Shown piece after piece: positions 34,460 through 42,395 of a stretch of DNA of 64,000 nt; position 1 is the first letter of the stretch; each line of letters starts with the position of its first letter. A program made the translations under genes and the position numbers. The notes beneath the pieces are model-generated. The model saw only the letters and a program-made list of their open reading frames with translations, was not told the DNA's origin and searched no databases. Origin of the DNA: Obscuribacter phosphatis_A (lineage in GTDB: Bacteria > Cyanobacteriota > Vampirovibrionia > Obscuribacterales > Obscuribacteraceae); NCBI GenBank assembly GCA_017303615.1, contig JAFLCK010000012.1, positions 71,375-135,374 on the forward strand, given 5' to 3'.

Positions 34460-34894
34460 ATGGCGGCAGAAAGGTTAGACGAACCTTCCCTGGCAAGATA
34501 CGCCAACGACCTTGGCCTGAGCATTGTCGAAACTGAATTTCCCAGCCAACCTTTCATTGTCTTTGCCAAAACAGAATCGTTGCGAGCCTCACTAGCAGAA
34601 ATACAGCGCTGGTCGAGAAAATTCGTTTGCGACAAGGGCAGATTAATTCTGCTTACTGACATCGAACTAGATGACGACGAGTTCAAGGCAATAGACTGTC
34701 TCGTCCAATTGCCAGATTTGCCGTCCCGCGCAGAAGTTATCCATGGCTGCGTAGCATCTAGCAGAAGCGCAGATGTCTTGCTAGTTCTGACCGACTCGAC
34801 CAAATCAACAAACCGGCGAATAAGCGACTACGCCGAATTGAGACGCTCTATCAAAGGCATCGATCTGCCTGCCGAATACAACGACCCATCTTAA
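34460..34894 (+). CDS. Conserved-looking small protein upstream of icd
   Basis: 144 aa from the ATG at 34460, which has GAGGAGGA upstream (the ATG at 34439 would read through the ribosome site). An alpha/beta protein without cysteine-rich or membrane features: 'LGLSIVETEFPSQPFIVFAK' and 'GRLILLTDIELDDDEFKAID' (split). It lies 41 nt before icd and is probably co-transcribed, so a link to isocitrate dehydrogenase is possible by position only. Confidence 0.6.
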   Translation: MAAERLDEPSLARYANDLGLSIVETEFPSQPFIVFAKTESLRASLAEIQRWSRKFVCDKGRLILLTDIELDDDEFKAIDCLVQLPDLPSRAEVIHGCVASSRSADVLLVLTDSTKSTNRRISDYAELRRSIKGIDLPAEYNDPS

Positions 34895-34935
34895 CTTTTC
34901 TGTGTAAGAGCTTACCTATTAAAAGGAGAAAGGTA

Positions 34936-36426
34936 ATGACCGAAAAACAACAGAGCACGATCACCCCCACCCTAGATAAGGCGGTTCCAATCACGGTGGC
35001 ACGAGGCGATGGCATCGGTCCCGAAATCATGGATGCCACACTGAGAATATTGAAGGCTGCTGGTGCAAAGCTCGACATTGAAGAGATTGAAATTGGCGAA
35101 AAGGTCTATCTGAAGGGAATAAGTTCTGGAATAGCTGCCGAGTCTTGGGAGTCGCTAAGACGTACCAAAGTGTTTTTGAAAGCGCCGATCACAACCCCTC
35201 AGGGCGGTGGGTTTAAAAGCCTAAATGTCACCACCCGTAAGACTCTGGGACTCTTTGCCAATGTCAGACCCTGCATGTCTTTGGCGCCATTTGTAGACAC
35301 GAAACATCCGAAAATGGACGTTGTAATCGTTCGCGAGAATGAAGAAGACCTGTATGCCGGTATCGAGCACCGCCAGACCGATGATGTCTATCAGTGCCTC
35401 AAACTTATAACTAGACCCGGCACTGAAAAGATCATCAGACACGCTTTTGAATACGCTCGCTTGAACAACCGCAAGAAAGTAACTTGTTTCACCAAAGACA
35501 ATATTATGAAACTTACGGATGGTCTATTTCACCAAGTTTTTGACGAAATAGCGGCTGAGTATCCAGACATTGAAAATGAGCACTGGATCGTAGACATCGG
35601 CGCAGCAAAACTAGCAGACACGCCTGAGGCTTTTGATGTAATCGTCATGCCAAATCTCTATGGCGATATACTTTCTGATGTGGCAGCCCAAATAGCCGGC
35701 TCAGTCGGCTTGGCAGGTTCGGCAAACATAGGCGATCATTGCGCCATGTTTGAAGCGATTCACGGTTCGGCACCGCGCCGCGCCGGTCAAAATCTCGCTA
35801 ATCCTTCTGGTCTTTTGCTTGGCGCCGTTATGATGCTGGTGCATATTGAACAGCCAGAAATCGCAGAAAGAGTGCACAATGCCTGGCTCAAAACAATCGA
35901 AGACGGTGTTCACACCTATGACATTTTCGTTGAAGGCGTGAGCAAGCAAAAAGTTGGCACAAAAGAATTTGCCGACGCCGTGATCGATAGGCTGGGGCAA
36001 TTGCCTGCCGTTCTCAAGCCGGCTAAATATGAGAAGGCAGACAAGTCTAAAGCAGAACAAAAGTCAAACGTTAAGAAGTCCACAAAAGGAGCAAAAGAGA
36101 CAATCGGCGTGGACGTCTTCTTGCACTTGAGTGATACTGATGTGCAATCTCTCGGCGAGAAACTGTCCAAATTGGGTGCCGAAAATCTTAAGCTGAAGAT
36201 GATTACAAACAGAGGCGTCAAAGTTTGGCCGGACGGCTTTCCTGAAACATTCTGCGTAGACCACTGGAGATGCCGTTATGTATCGCCATCGCTAAAAGCA
36301 ATCAGTCATGACGATATCATCGCGCTGCTCAAGCGAATCTCAGAAGCAGGATTTGACTTCATCAAGACCGAGAATCTGTGCACTTTTGACGGCGAACGTT
36401 CATACTCACTAGGTCAAGGAGAATAG
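34936..36426 (+). CDS. icd: NADP-type isocitrate dehydrogenase with C-terminal extension
   Basis: 496 aa, ATG with AGGAGAAAGGT upstream. Substrate and metal motifs of the isocitrate/isopropylmalate dehydrogenase family are present: 'GDGIGPEIM', 'VRENEEDLYAGIEHR' and 'NLYGDILSDVAAQIAGS'. The Rossmann-like cofactor loop is 'AIHGSAPRRAGQNLANPSG'. Residues ~345-496 extend the core with a Lys-rich linker (360-385) and a separate alpha/beta domain ending near 'DHWRCRYVSPSL'. This layout is known from the Thermus/Rickettsia/alphaproteobacterial IDH subfamily. It oxidises isocitrate to 2-oxoglutarate in the TCA cycle. A strong terminator follows. Confidence 0.93.
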   Translation: MTEKQQSTITPTLDKAVPITVARGDGIGPEIMDATLRILKAAGAKLDIEEIEIGEKVYLKGISSGIAAESWESLRRTKVFLKAPITTPQGGGFKSLNVTTRKTLGLFANVRPCMSLAPFVDTKHPKMDVVIVRENEEDLYAGIEHRQTDDVYQCLKLITRPGTEKIIRHAFEYARLNNRKKVTCFTKDNIMKLTDGLFHQVFDEIAAEYPDIENEHWIVDIGAAKLADTPEAFDVIVMPNLYGDILSDVAAQIAGSVGLAGSANIGDHCAMFEAIHGSAPRRAGQNLANPSGLLLGAVMMLVHIEQPEIAERVHNAWLKTIEDGVHTYDIFVEGVSKQKVGTKEFADAVIDRLGQLPAVLKPAKYEKADKSKAEQKSNVKKSTKGAKETIGVDVFLHLSDTDVQSLGEKLSKLGAENLKLKMITNRGVKVWPDGFPETFCVDHWRCRYVSPSLKAISHDDIIALLKRISEAGFDFIKTENLCTFDGERSYSLGQGE

Positions 36427-36464
36427 CTCGGAATTGATCTACGCGAGTAGGTCAGTACGCTCAT

Positions 36465-36512
36465 AAAGAAAGAGATAGCCGCTTAGCAAAGTGGCTATCT
36501 CTTTCTTTTTAA
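36465..36512 (+). terminator. Rho-independent terminator after icd
   Basis: A perfect 16-bp stem, AAAGAAAGAGATAGCC (36465-36480) pairing with GGCTATCTCTTTCTTT (36493-36508), with a 12-nt loop and a following T-run. It also has an A-rich 5' arm, so it may serve the convergent gene at 36538-37509 as well. Confidence 0.92.
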
Positions 36513-36537
36513 CAACTCGGCAGAGTAGCCGCACCGA

Positions 36538-37509
36538 TCACCACCGCTGAAACTCACTCGGGGCCTCTATTGGCTCAAACTCGGCATCCGTAAGATCAAT
36601 CAACTTGTTCGGTTCCTTGCTGTCCAACTTATCAGAATGAACCCTAAAAATGCAGCCAGCTTGAGCATAAAGCAAGTCACCATTGGCGTCCCAGTCAGCC
36701 CAGTCTGTACGGCCAAAATCCCAAATAACACCTCCGGTCTCAGCACAGATAAGTCGATACCCCGTTGGATAGGCGGGACCTCCGACCTCGTGCAAACCAG
36801 GCATACGCATCTCCAAGAGGTGACGACCACGCTTTTTACGCCAAATATCTATAGGGTCGAATGGATTAAGAATCTTGCCCTTCCTAACTTTCCGATACTC
36901 GAGTTGACCCGGCTGCTCACCCGCGTCAGAAAACTCAAGGTCTGAACCAAGAATGCGAAAAGAGTTCTCTCTGACCGGCCCAGCAACCACCTCTCTGTCC
37001 TTACTCGATCTGAATAAACCGATCTGCTCATGGTGCCAGCCATCACGCAACAGACGGTTTTCGGTGATATGCCCATAAGCGCCGCCATATTCGCCCATCC
37101 ATTGCTCAATCTCAAAGCCATCGGGTAAGTTTTTTTCTTTGGCAACGCGCTTCGAAAGAAAAGACAGAAGCAAGCGCTTCTCGCTAACAAAGAGACCACC
37201 GCCATAACCACCGTGAGTTGGCCATAACGAAAGCGCCGTCAAATAAGGAGGTCTGCTTAATGCCGTCCAATGGTAATAAGGAGCCTTGTGATTGCCAGCC
37301 CAGTAAACAAGATAGCGCCCAGACGGCGATAAGTCGCAATAGCGCTCGTAAACCCGCCCTTTAAGCCATTGCCCCTTCTGGAAACAATCAGTCTGCAAAT
37401 CCCAGCGAAGCAGCTGCACACGCCGAGCCGGTCCTCGCCGCAATACGACCGCCACCGGCGACTCCCGTGCGAGTAGACAATACAGATTTACCGAGGGCCT
37501 GGTCGACAT
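36538..37509 (-). CDS. WD40/beta-propeller-like protein of unknown function
   Basis: 323 aa with no signal peptide. Repeated short beta motifs ending in aromatic/Asp pairs ('YCDLSPSGRYLVYWAG', 'ADWDANGDLLYAQAGCIFRV', 'GGVIWDFGRTDWADWD') suggest a beta-propeller. The catalytic function is not evident. It converges on the icd terminator. Parts of a second, broken copy of this gene lie at 38039-38122. Confidence 0.7.
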   Translation of the reverse strand: MSTRPSVNLYCLLARESPVAVVLRRGPARRVQLLRWDLQTDCFQKGQWLKGRVYERYCDLSPSGRYLVYWAGNHKAPYYHWTALSRPPYLTALSLWPTHGGYGGGLFVSEKRLLLSFLSKRVAKEKNLPDGFEIEQWMGEYGGAYGHITENRLLRDGWHHEQIGLFRSSKDREVVAGPVRENSFRILGSDLEFSDAGEQPGQLEYRKVRKGKILNPFDPIDIWRKKRGRHLLEMRMPGLHEVGGPAYPTGYRLICAETGGVIWDFGRTDWADWDANGDLLYAQAGCIFRVHSDKLDSKEPNKLIDLTDAEFEPIEAPSEFQRW

Positions 37510-37658
37510 AAATCAATCCTACAACACGGCACCAAGGCGCAGCGAGAATAAATAGGTCAAGGTTTGGTGTTTAGTCGCCACTCGACCGGACACAAAACCA
37601 AAAACGCTCTGCATAGCAGACCTTTGCCAACGGTGAAAGAGCGGCTATAAGGTAAAGA

Positions 37659-37892
37659 CTAATCTACGATGTAGTTATCCCAGTATTCGGTGCGTTCTTT
37701 CCAATCGCAGCCGTCGTTGTTGCAAATGAGTGTCACGCGCGTCGCGTGAGATTCGATTTCTTGAATGTTGAATCCATCGCGAACAGCATCGATGGTCTCT
37801 GCGTATTTTTCAAATTTCTGAACCGGCCTATTGCACTTTTGACAAATCATCTTTTTGTTGGCGACCGCTTCTTTAATTCTCGAAAGTGACAT
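37659..37892 (-). CDS. Small zinc-ribbon-like protein
   Basis: 77 aa, ATG with GAGG upstream. Two cysteine pairs, C-x-x-C ('MICQKCNRP') and C-x4-C ('LICNNDGCDWKER'), flank a helical/charged middle and should bind one zinc. No enzymatic domain. The role (nucleic acid or protein contact) is inference. Confidence 0.75.
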   Translation of the reverse strand: MSLSRIKEAVANKKMICQKCNRPVQKFEKYAETIDAVRDGFNIQEIESHATRVTLICNNDGCDWKERTEYWDNYIVD

Positions 37893-38038
37893 GATGACCT
37901 CAAATACTCAATTAATTCAAGAATTCTACTAGAGTTGCTTCTTCGATGATCGCTTGGCTACTCCAACGCAAACCAGAACGAAGCACCTTTGGAAGCTTCT
38001 TCCCAGCACCCAAAAACAGTTGCCCGCATACAGAATCA

Positions 38039-38122
38039 GCAAGATCAATCAACGTGTTAGGTTCCTTGCTCTAACTTATAAATCTGAATAAATCTATCTG
38101 CCCATGGTGCCGGCCATCACGC
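38039..38122 (-). pseudogene. Remnant of a duplicate of the 36538-37509 gene
   Basis: 38041-38076 matches 36592-36628 (starts AAGATCAATCAAC), and 38082-38122 matches 37008-37048 (contains CATGGTGC and CATCACGC) at roughly 85% by eye. The 380 bp between these two pieces in the intact gene is missing. No frame is kept. It is a deletion remnant of a duplicated copy. Confidence 0.7.
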
Positions 38123-38132
38123 TAGCAAGCTC

Positions 38133-39278
38133 CTACATAGAAAAGGACATAGGCTCTTTCCTGTTCCATCCAGGAGGGTTCAAAGTGCCCAGACCAAAGG
38201 GAGCCAATCCCTCAGAGAAACTTCCAGAACAATAAGAACTAAAGGCACCTTGCTTAACACCATCGCGATTAAAGTATGAAAACTTGCTCGTAATTTGAGA
38301 GCCGACTATCCCGCACGCCAAACCACTCTTGAATGGAAGCACAAATCGAAACTTTTCTGGAATAGCAACTTTCCCCTTGTTATCGATAAATCCGAACTTC
38401 TGCTTAGCATCGTTGGATACGATTGCCAATCCTTCACTAAAGCTACTTGCATAAACATACTTTGGCTCTATCACAAATTTTCCAGAGTGGTCAATAAATC
38501 CGATTCTTCCTCTTACAGAAACAGGCGCTATACCAGACTTGAAGACAGAAAACGCTGGTAGGTATTCTATCAACGGTCGACCGTACATTGTCACTTCCAG
38601 TCCATCGCTTACTAGCTCGCCATTTTCAAGATTTGCCTTCTTCTCTAGATGCGCGTACAGCCTCTCAAACTTGGGGGCAATCTCAAAATTTCCAGAGTGA
38701 TCAATAAACCCTGATTTTATGCCTTTATCAGTTGAGATGCTTACTTCGCACAAACCCTCAGAGAAAATACTTGCTGATTGGAAGCGCGGACCGATTACAA
38801 CCTTCCCATTTCTATCAATGAATCCCCAAGCATCGTCTATCTTGACTGCTGCAACACCCTCCGCAAAGTTTTTGCAATCGGTAAATCTAGGTGGTATTCG
38901 CCAATTCAAATCTTTGTCTACAAATCCTAATTTTACAACTGCCCCATCTTCTGTAATCGAGTTAATTCCAACCGCTGCAACACCCTCTGAAAAGTCAGAA
39001 ACACGCTCAGCCTTAATTCCTGTAAAACTTTTGGTTATACCATTATGATCAAGTAGAACAAATTGCCCGTCGCTTCTGGTTCCCCACGCCACGCCATCAG
39101 AGAAGCCTCTAAGTATCTCTATCCTAAAGTGCTGTTCATCCCTCTCGCTGGGCAATTTCTCAAGAAAATTACTATCAATAAAGCCAATTCGTTCTTCTAA
39201 AAGGCTCATACAGCTAGATAGCTGCAGGCAGCAAACCGCCAGAAATAGAACCTTTGCATGCTTATTGATAGGGATCAA
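38133..39278 (-). CDS. WG-repeat lipoprotein
   Basis: 381 aa. A lipoprotein signal ends in the lipobox L-S-S-C (C23, 'FLAVCCLQLSSCMS'). WG units follow: 'GKLGFVDKDLNWRIPPRF', 'DAWGFIDRNGKVVIGPRF', 'IKSGFIDHSGNFEIAPKF', 'GRIGFIDHSGKFVIEPKY' and 'QKFGFIDNKGKVAIPEKF'. Each is preceded by an 'SEG[VL]A' element. It should sit on the membrane surface. It is a paralog of the 32275-33450 protein, and both lie in the AT-rich part of the window. Confidence 0.88.
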   Translation of the reverse strand: MIPINKHAKVLFLAVCCLQLSSCMSLLEERIGFIDSNFLEKLPSERDEQHFRIEILRGFSDGVAWGTRSDGQFVLLDHNGITKSFTGIKAERVSDFSEGVAAVGINSITEDGAVVKLGFVDKDLNWRIPPRFTDCKNFAEGVAAVKIDDAWGFIDRNGKVVIGPRFQSASIFSEGLCEVSISTDKGIKSGFIDHSGNFEIAPKFERLYAHLEKKANLENGELVSDGLEVTMYGRPLIEYLPAFSVFKSGIAPVSVRGRIGFIDHSGKFVIEPKYVYASSFSEGLAIVSNDAKQKFGFIDNKGKVAIPEKFRFVLPFKSGLACGIVGSQITSKFSYFNRDGVKQGAFSSYCSGSFSEGLAPFGLGTLNPPGWNRKEPMSFSM

Positions 39279-39549
39279 GTTCTTACAATCTCCTCGATAG
39301 CCATTAATCAGTATAGGCGAGCCGAGTTACTCACGCAATTTGATTAGGACAATTCTCGCTCTTTGTCCAACGAATGCGGGTGCTTCCGCTCTTTTGATAC
39401 CATCTCAATCTACACCAACTTGGCTGCACGAATGAAAGAACTATTGTCTCATCACCGCGGCTTAAACCCTGACAGCCAGTGACAAAATTCCACATTAGAT
39501 AAGGGATTCGCTTTCCATAAACCAGATAGCACTCCCCTTTCCAGCACCT

Positions 39550-40323
39550 TTAGTGTGCAAGAACACTGGTCCTAGTGCCTGTACAGATATTGTTTTTGAA
39601 TCTGAACTCTATGTAAAAGCAAGTGTAGGCAGGTATATCAATAGTTCTCGGATCTCCCTTAATCTCTACCTCGTGTGTTATTCCACTATTAAAGATATTG
39701 TTCAAATCTCTAAAGGGCTCTCCAAAGCGCCTAATTAGGGTCTCTCTGGTTTCACCACGGGCAGTATTAAGCATCGAATAGAATCTACGCTTTAGAGGAA
39801 TGTTTCTTAGAAAGGTATTCTCGGAGAATTGAACAAACGAACAAACGCTGTCCGTAAATCCTATAAACAAAGGGAATCTTTGATACCCAATAAAATATAC
39901 CCAGTAGGATTTGGGAGTATTCGGTCCAAGGTCAATATCACCACAACCACTTACAATTGATGGATTTCCCAGCATCTCCCTAAGTTGTACCTGTGACTTT
40001 CCTCGGCATCTATCAACGAGAAGCTTCACAAAAACTTTCTCAATTTCAATATTCTTCGGATTACTTTCAAATTTGACGTGTTCGTTGCTACGAAGATGCG
40101 GAACATTCATTCTTTTGCAGATTTCATTGCTCAATTCACTCTGACTTAAGTCGGCATGAAAGCTTGCGCCGAGAATAGGATGTTCGAAAGTTGATTCTTC
40201 CTTGGATTTAGCAATCTCATCATTCTGATCGAATCCTGAAGCTGGTTCTGAATGGCAAGAAAGCATACACAACAGTGTCCAAACATAGAACAACCGCGTG
40301 TTTCTTCTCGATGCTACCTTCAT
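39550..40323 (-). CDS. Secreted or lipid-anchored protein with two BamE/OmlA-like segments
   Basis: 257 aa from the ATG at 40323 (GGAGAG upstream; the reading from 40356 lacks one). A hydrophobic N-terminus ends in 'LLCMLSCHSE', where the Cys may be lipidated (imperfect lipobox). Two segments have the SmpA/OmlA pattern R-G-x-[ST]-x-x-x-[VL]-x-x-x-[FL]-G-x-P: 'CRGKSQVQLREMLGNPSIV' and 'ARGETRETLIRRFGEPFRD'. No genes of the Bam complex are near. Role unknown. Confidence 0.65.
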   Translation of the reverse strand: MKVASRRNTRLFYVWTLLCMLSCHSEPASGFDQNDEIAKSKEESTFEHPILGASFHADLSQSELSNEICKRMNVPHLRSNEHVKFESNPKNIEIEKVFVKLLVDRCRGKSQVQLREMLGNPSIVSGCGDIDLGPNTPKSYWVYFIGYQRFPLFIGFTDSVCSFVQFSENTFLRNIPLKRRFYSMLNTARGETRETLIRRFGEPFRDLNNIFNSGITHEVEIKGDPRTIDIPAYTCFYIEFRFKNNICTGTRTSVLAH

Positions 40324-40558
40324 GAATCTCTCCAAAACATTTTCTGCTTGTTGCATGATTATACAGGTAGTTCTCCTCTGATCTGCTTAAGCCGCTTCCA
40401 CTCTGCTTTGTGCAGCCTCTAGAGATGTCGTGCTCTGAATTTCAAGGAAACTCAAGAAACTCCTGCCATCACCCAAGCCAAGCAACATCCCAACATGGAA
40501 ACCAACCAGCTCATTTCAGCAAATGTTTGTCTGAGTTTTGCAATAGCCTTCTGCTTCA

Positions 40559-41257
40559 CTACGGAGAAAACAGCTGCCATACTGTTGGTATGACAAAGAG
40601 TGCGAAGAATAGCCCGCCGGTAGCAACAACACTGCCATAGCGCTTGGCAAAGGGCACAGACTCACTGGTATTCATAGCAGTCATCCCCTCGAAGGCTGAC
40701 ATCACCAAACCGACAAGAAAAATCGAGATTCCATATTCAACAGCCAATAGCAGGGTAAGACCATCGCCAATTTGCGGGCACACAGATTGACCTGATCCAT
40801 TGGGGTCATAGTAAACAGTCACCGAGCTATTTTCCTTTATACCGAATACCTCCACCGGTATTGCCTTAATGGGAAGAAGCGGTGTCTGCATGTATCTCTC
40901 TCTTGTCTCACCATTCTTTGAAGCATACTGATACTTAATAGAAACGCTATCAACCAGGCTTCGATTGCGACGATAGCCATATGATCTAGGTCTAGCCATA
41001 TACTCAATTGATTGAATGGTGGCAGTGGCGGTGGCAGAGTTAAACCAAGGTCTTGTGCTAACAAACTGCCATGCAACCGGTATCAGCCAAAACAAACAAA
41101 TGAGCACCATCTTCCAGTCTGTACTTCTTACAGTCTCGACATTTCTCTGATGAATTGCCTCTGAAACTTTGTATGCAGTTCCACAGTATCTACAAGTGCT
41201 AAAGTCAGTAATATCCTTCTGTTTGCAGCGCAAACAAAGCTTTGCCGTGGCAGACAT
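40559..41257 (-). CDS. Zinc-ribbon membrane protein with DUF3592-like domain
   Basis: 232 aa from the ATG at 41257 (GAGG upstream; 41329 is less likely). N-terminal zinc ribbon C8-x-x-C11 ... C-x-x-C ('LCLRCKQKD', 'TCRYCGTAY'). Then a transmembrane helix (~50-68) and a DUF3592-type outside domain with the diagnostic 'SSVTVYYDPNGSGQSVC' strand. Two further helices follow (~165-190, ~208-230). The domain order is common in uncharacterised bacterial membrane proteins. Function unknown. Confidence 0.78.
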   Translation of the reverse strand: MSATAKLCLRCKQKDITDFSTCRYCGTAYKVSEAIHQRNVETVRSTDWKMVLICLFWLIPVAWQFVSTRPWFNSATATATIQSIEYMARPRSYGYRRNRSLVDSVSIKYQYASKNGETRERYMQTPLLPIKAIPVEVFGIKENSSVTVYYDPNGSGQSVCPQIGDGLTLLLAVEYGISIFLVGLVMSAFEGMTAMNTSESVPFAKRYGSVVATGGLFFALFVIPTVWQLFSP

Positions 41258-41383
41258 TAAACGAACCTCTGGTACTAAGTTATTTGGGGGTGAAGAATAT
41301 GAACATCCTAATACGTTGCCAAGAGGCAATTGGCTTTTATTAGCTTTTGTTTAGCATTAGCCTATCGCAGGCATTCATGCCGC

Positions 41384-41950
41384 TTACGCCGGGTCTTTCT
41401 CAGTCACTTCCAGCTTGAAGCCGGGCATCAATGTCTCGGCTGGTGCCGAAGGGTTTTCAAAGCTAGGAAAGCGGTAACAAAGCTCACCCAGCTCAGTAAC
41501 ATCCACTTGGCACACGCTCAGTCTAGAAAGCCTTTCGAATGCCTGTTTGGCATCCAAGATACTGAGTCGACAATCCAAAGCCGCTTCCGACACAGTGAGA
41601 ACTCCAGACTTAGTCTTAGCACGATTCAAAATCGCCTGCTCTTCCTGTAGTTCCTTCACAGCCCTACGCTCCTTCAGCTGACCAGAAACCATACGAAAAC
41701 CGAGAAAAACTAGACCAGCAAGAAAGACGATTAAACCTAATTGCGAAGGAACTCCGTGCCTGGTGGTACCAGCAATAATCTCACCAATATATGTGACGAT
41801 CAGACCACCGGGTAAAAGCATCAGGAAACTGCCGCCCCACATGGACAGACCAGAGACTCCCGATGAAAGAGGTGAAGCTTTGGAAGCGGAGGATAGACTA
41901 ACCGAAGAACCTTTATCGGCACCGACCGAATCAAAAGAATTACTCGCCAT
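41384..41950 (-). CDS. Two-helix membrane protein with winged-helix-like C-terminus
   Basis: 188 aa. Ser-rich N-terminal tail (1-32). Two transmembrane helices at ~36-60 and ~72-90. Coiled coil (92-112). The C-terminal stretch 'GVLTVSEAALDCRLSILDAKQAFERLSRLSVC' (split) has the spacing of a small helix-turn-helix/winged helix, as in membrane-tethered SHOCT or PadR-like tails. No family certain. Confidence 0.65.
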   Translation of the reverse strand: MASNSFDSVGADKGSSVSLSSASKASPLSSGVSGLSMWGGSFLMLLPGGLIVTYIGEIIAGTTRHGVPSQLGLIVFLAGLVFLGFRMVSGQLKERRAVKELQEEQAILNRAKTKSGVLTVSEAALDCRLSILDAKQAFERLSRLSVCQVDVTELGELCYRFPSFENPSAPAETLMPGFKLEVTEKDPA

Positions 41951-42395
41951 CTAGGTATCTCCGCGCACAGCCTAAGCAAATTTGAAAAGGAATTATAGCA
42001 GCGGCGTACGCTCTAACATTACCGAAACAGAAGTAATCTGAACGACGTGATAAAAGAGGAACAGTGGAAAGAATGACAGAGTTTTAGTTTACTCGGCTGG
42101 TTCAGAAGTAGGTAGAAAGGCGGATCGAGCTATCACAAAAAAATCAATATGCTTGAGTTGGTAAATTTAGTGAGCAAAAGACAAGATCCCTCAGTATTGA
42201 AAAGATTGCACTCCAGAAAGCAAGACAGCAAAAACCAATCTGGGAAACTACCATTTACGGATAAACAAAATAAATCATTGGGTCTAGCTGTTCGCTTAAG
42301 CAGCTGTTAAACTGTTCCGAATTTCACGGGTTCGGGAACTAAGGCGCCTAATCTGCACCTTAGTGCCTGCAAAATTTCGTCACGAGGTATTCAAA
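41951..42395. other. 445-bp gap upstream of the macroglobulin gene
   Basis: No strong gene. One 53-codon ORF (42149-42310, plus) lacks a ribosome site. Just upstream of the next gene are two small hairpins: AGCTG...CAGCT near 42288-42307, and a TTCCGAA...TTCGGGA pair near 42315-42337. They may be part of the leader. Confidence 0.4.

Noticed and set aside
36538..37509. Beta-propeller gene read as a carbohydrate-binding enzyme
   Set aside because: No catalytic motif and only loose WD40-like strands, so left as unknown.
39553..40144. Short plus ORFs opposite the OmlA-like gene
   Set aside because: Shadow frames, no ribosome sites.
42149..42310. 53-codon plus ORF in the gap before the macroglobulin gene
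   Set aside because: No ribosome site, and the product is Lys/Ser/Gln-rich without pattern. Mentioned only in the gap entry.
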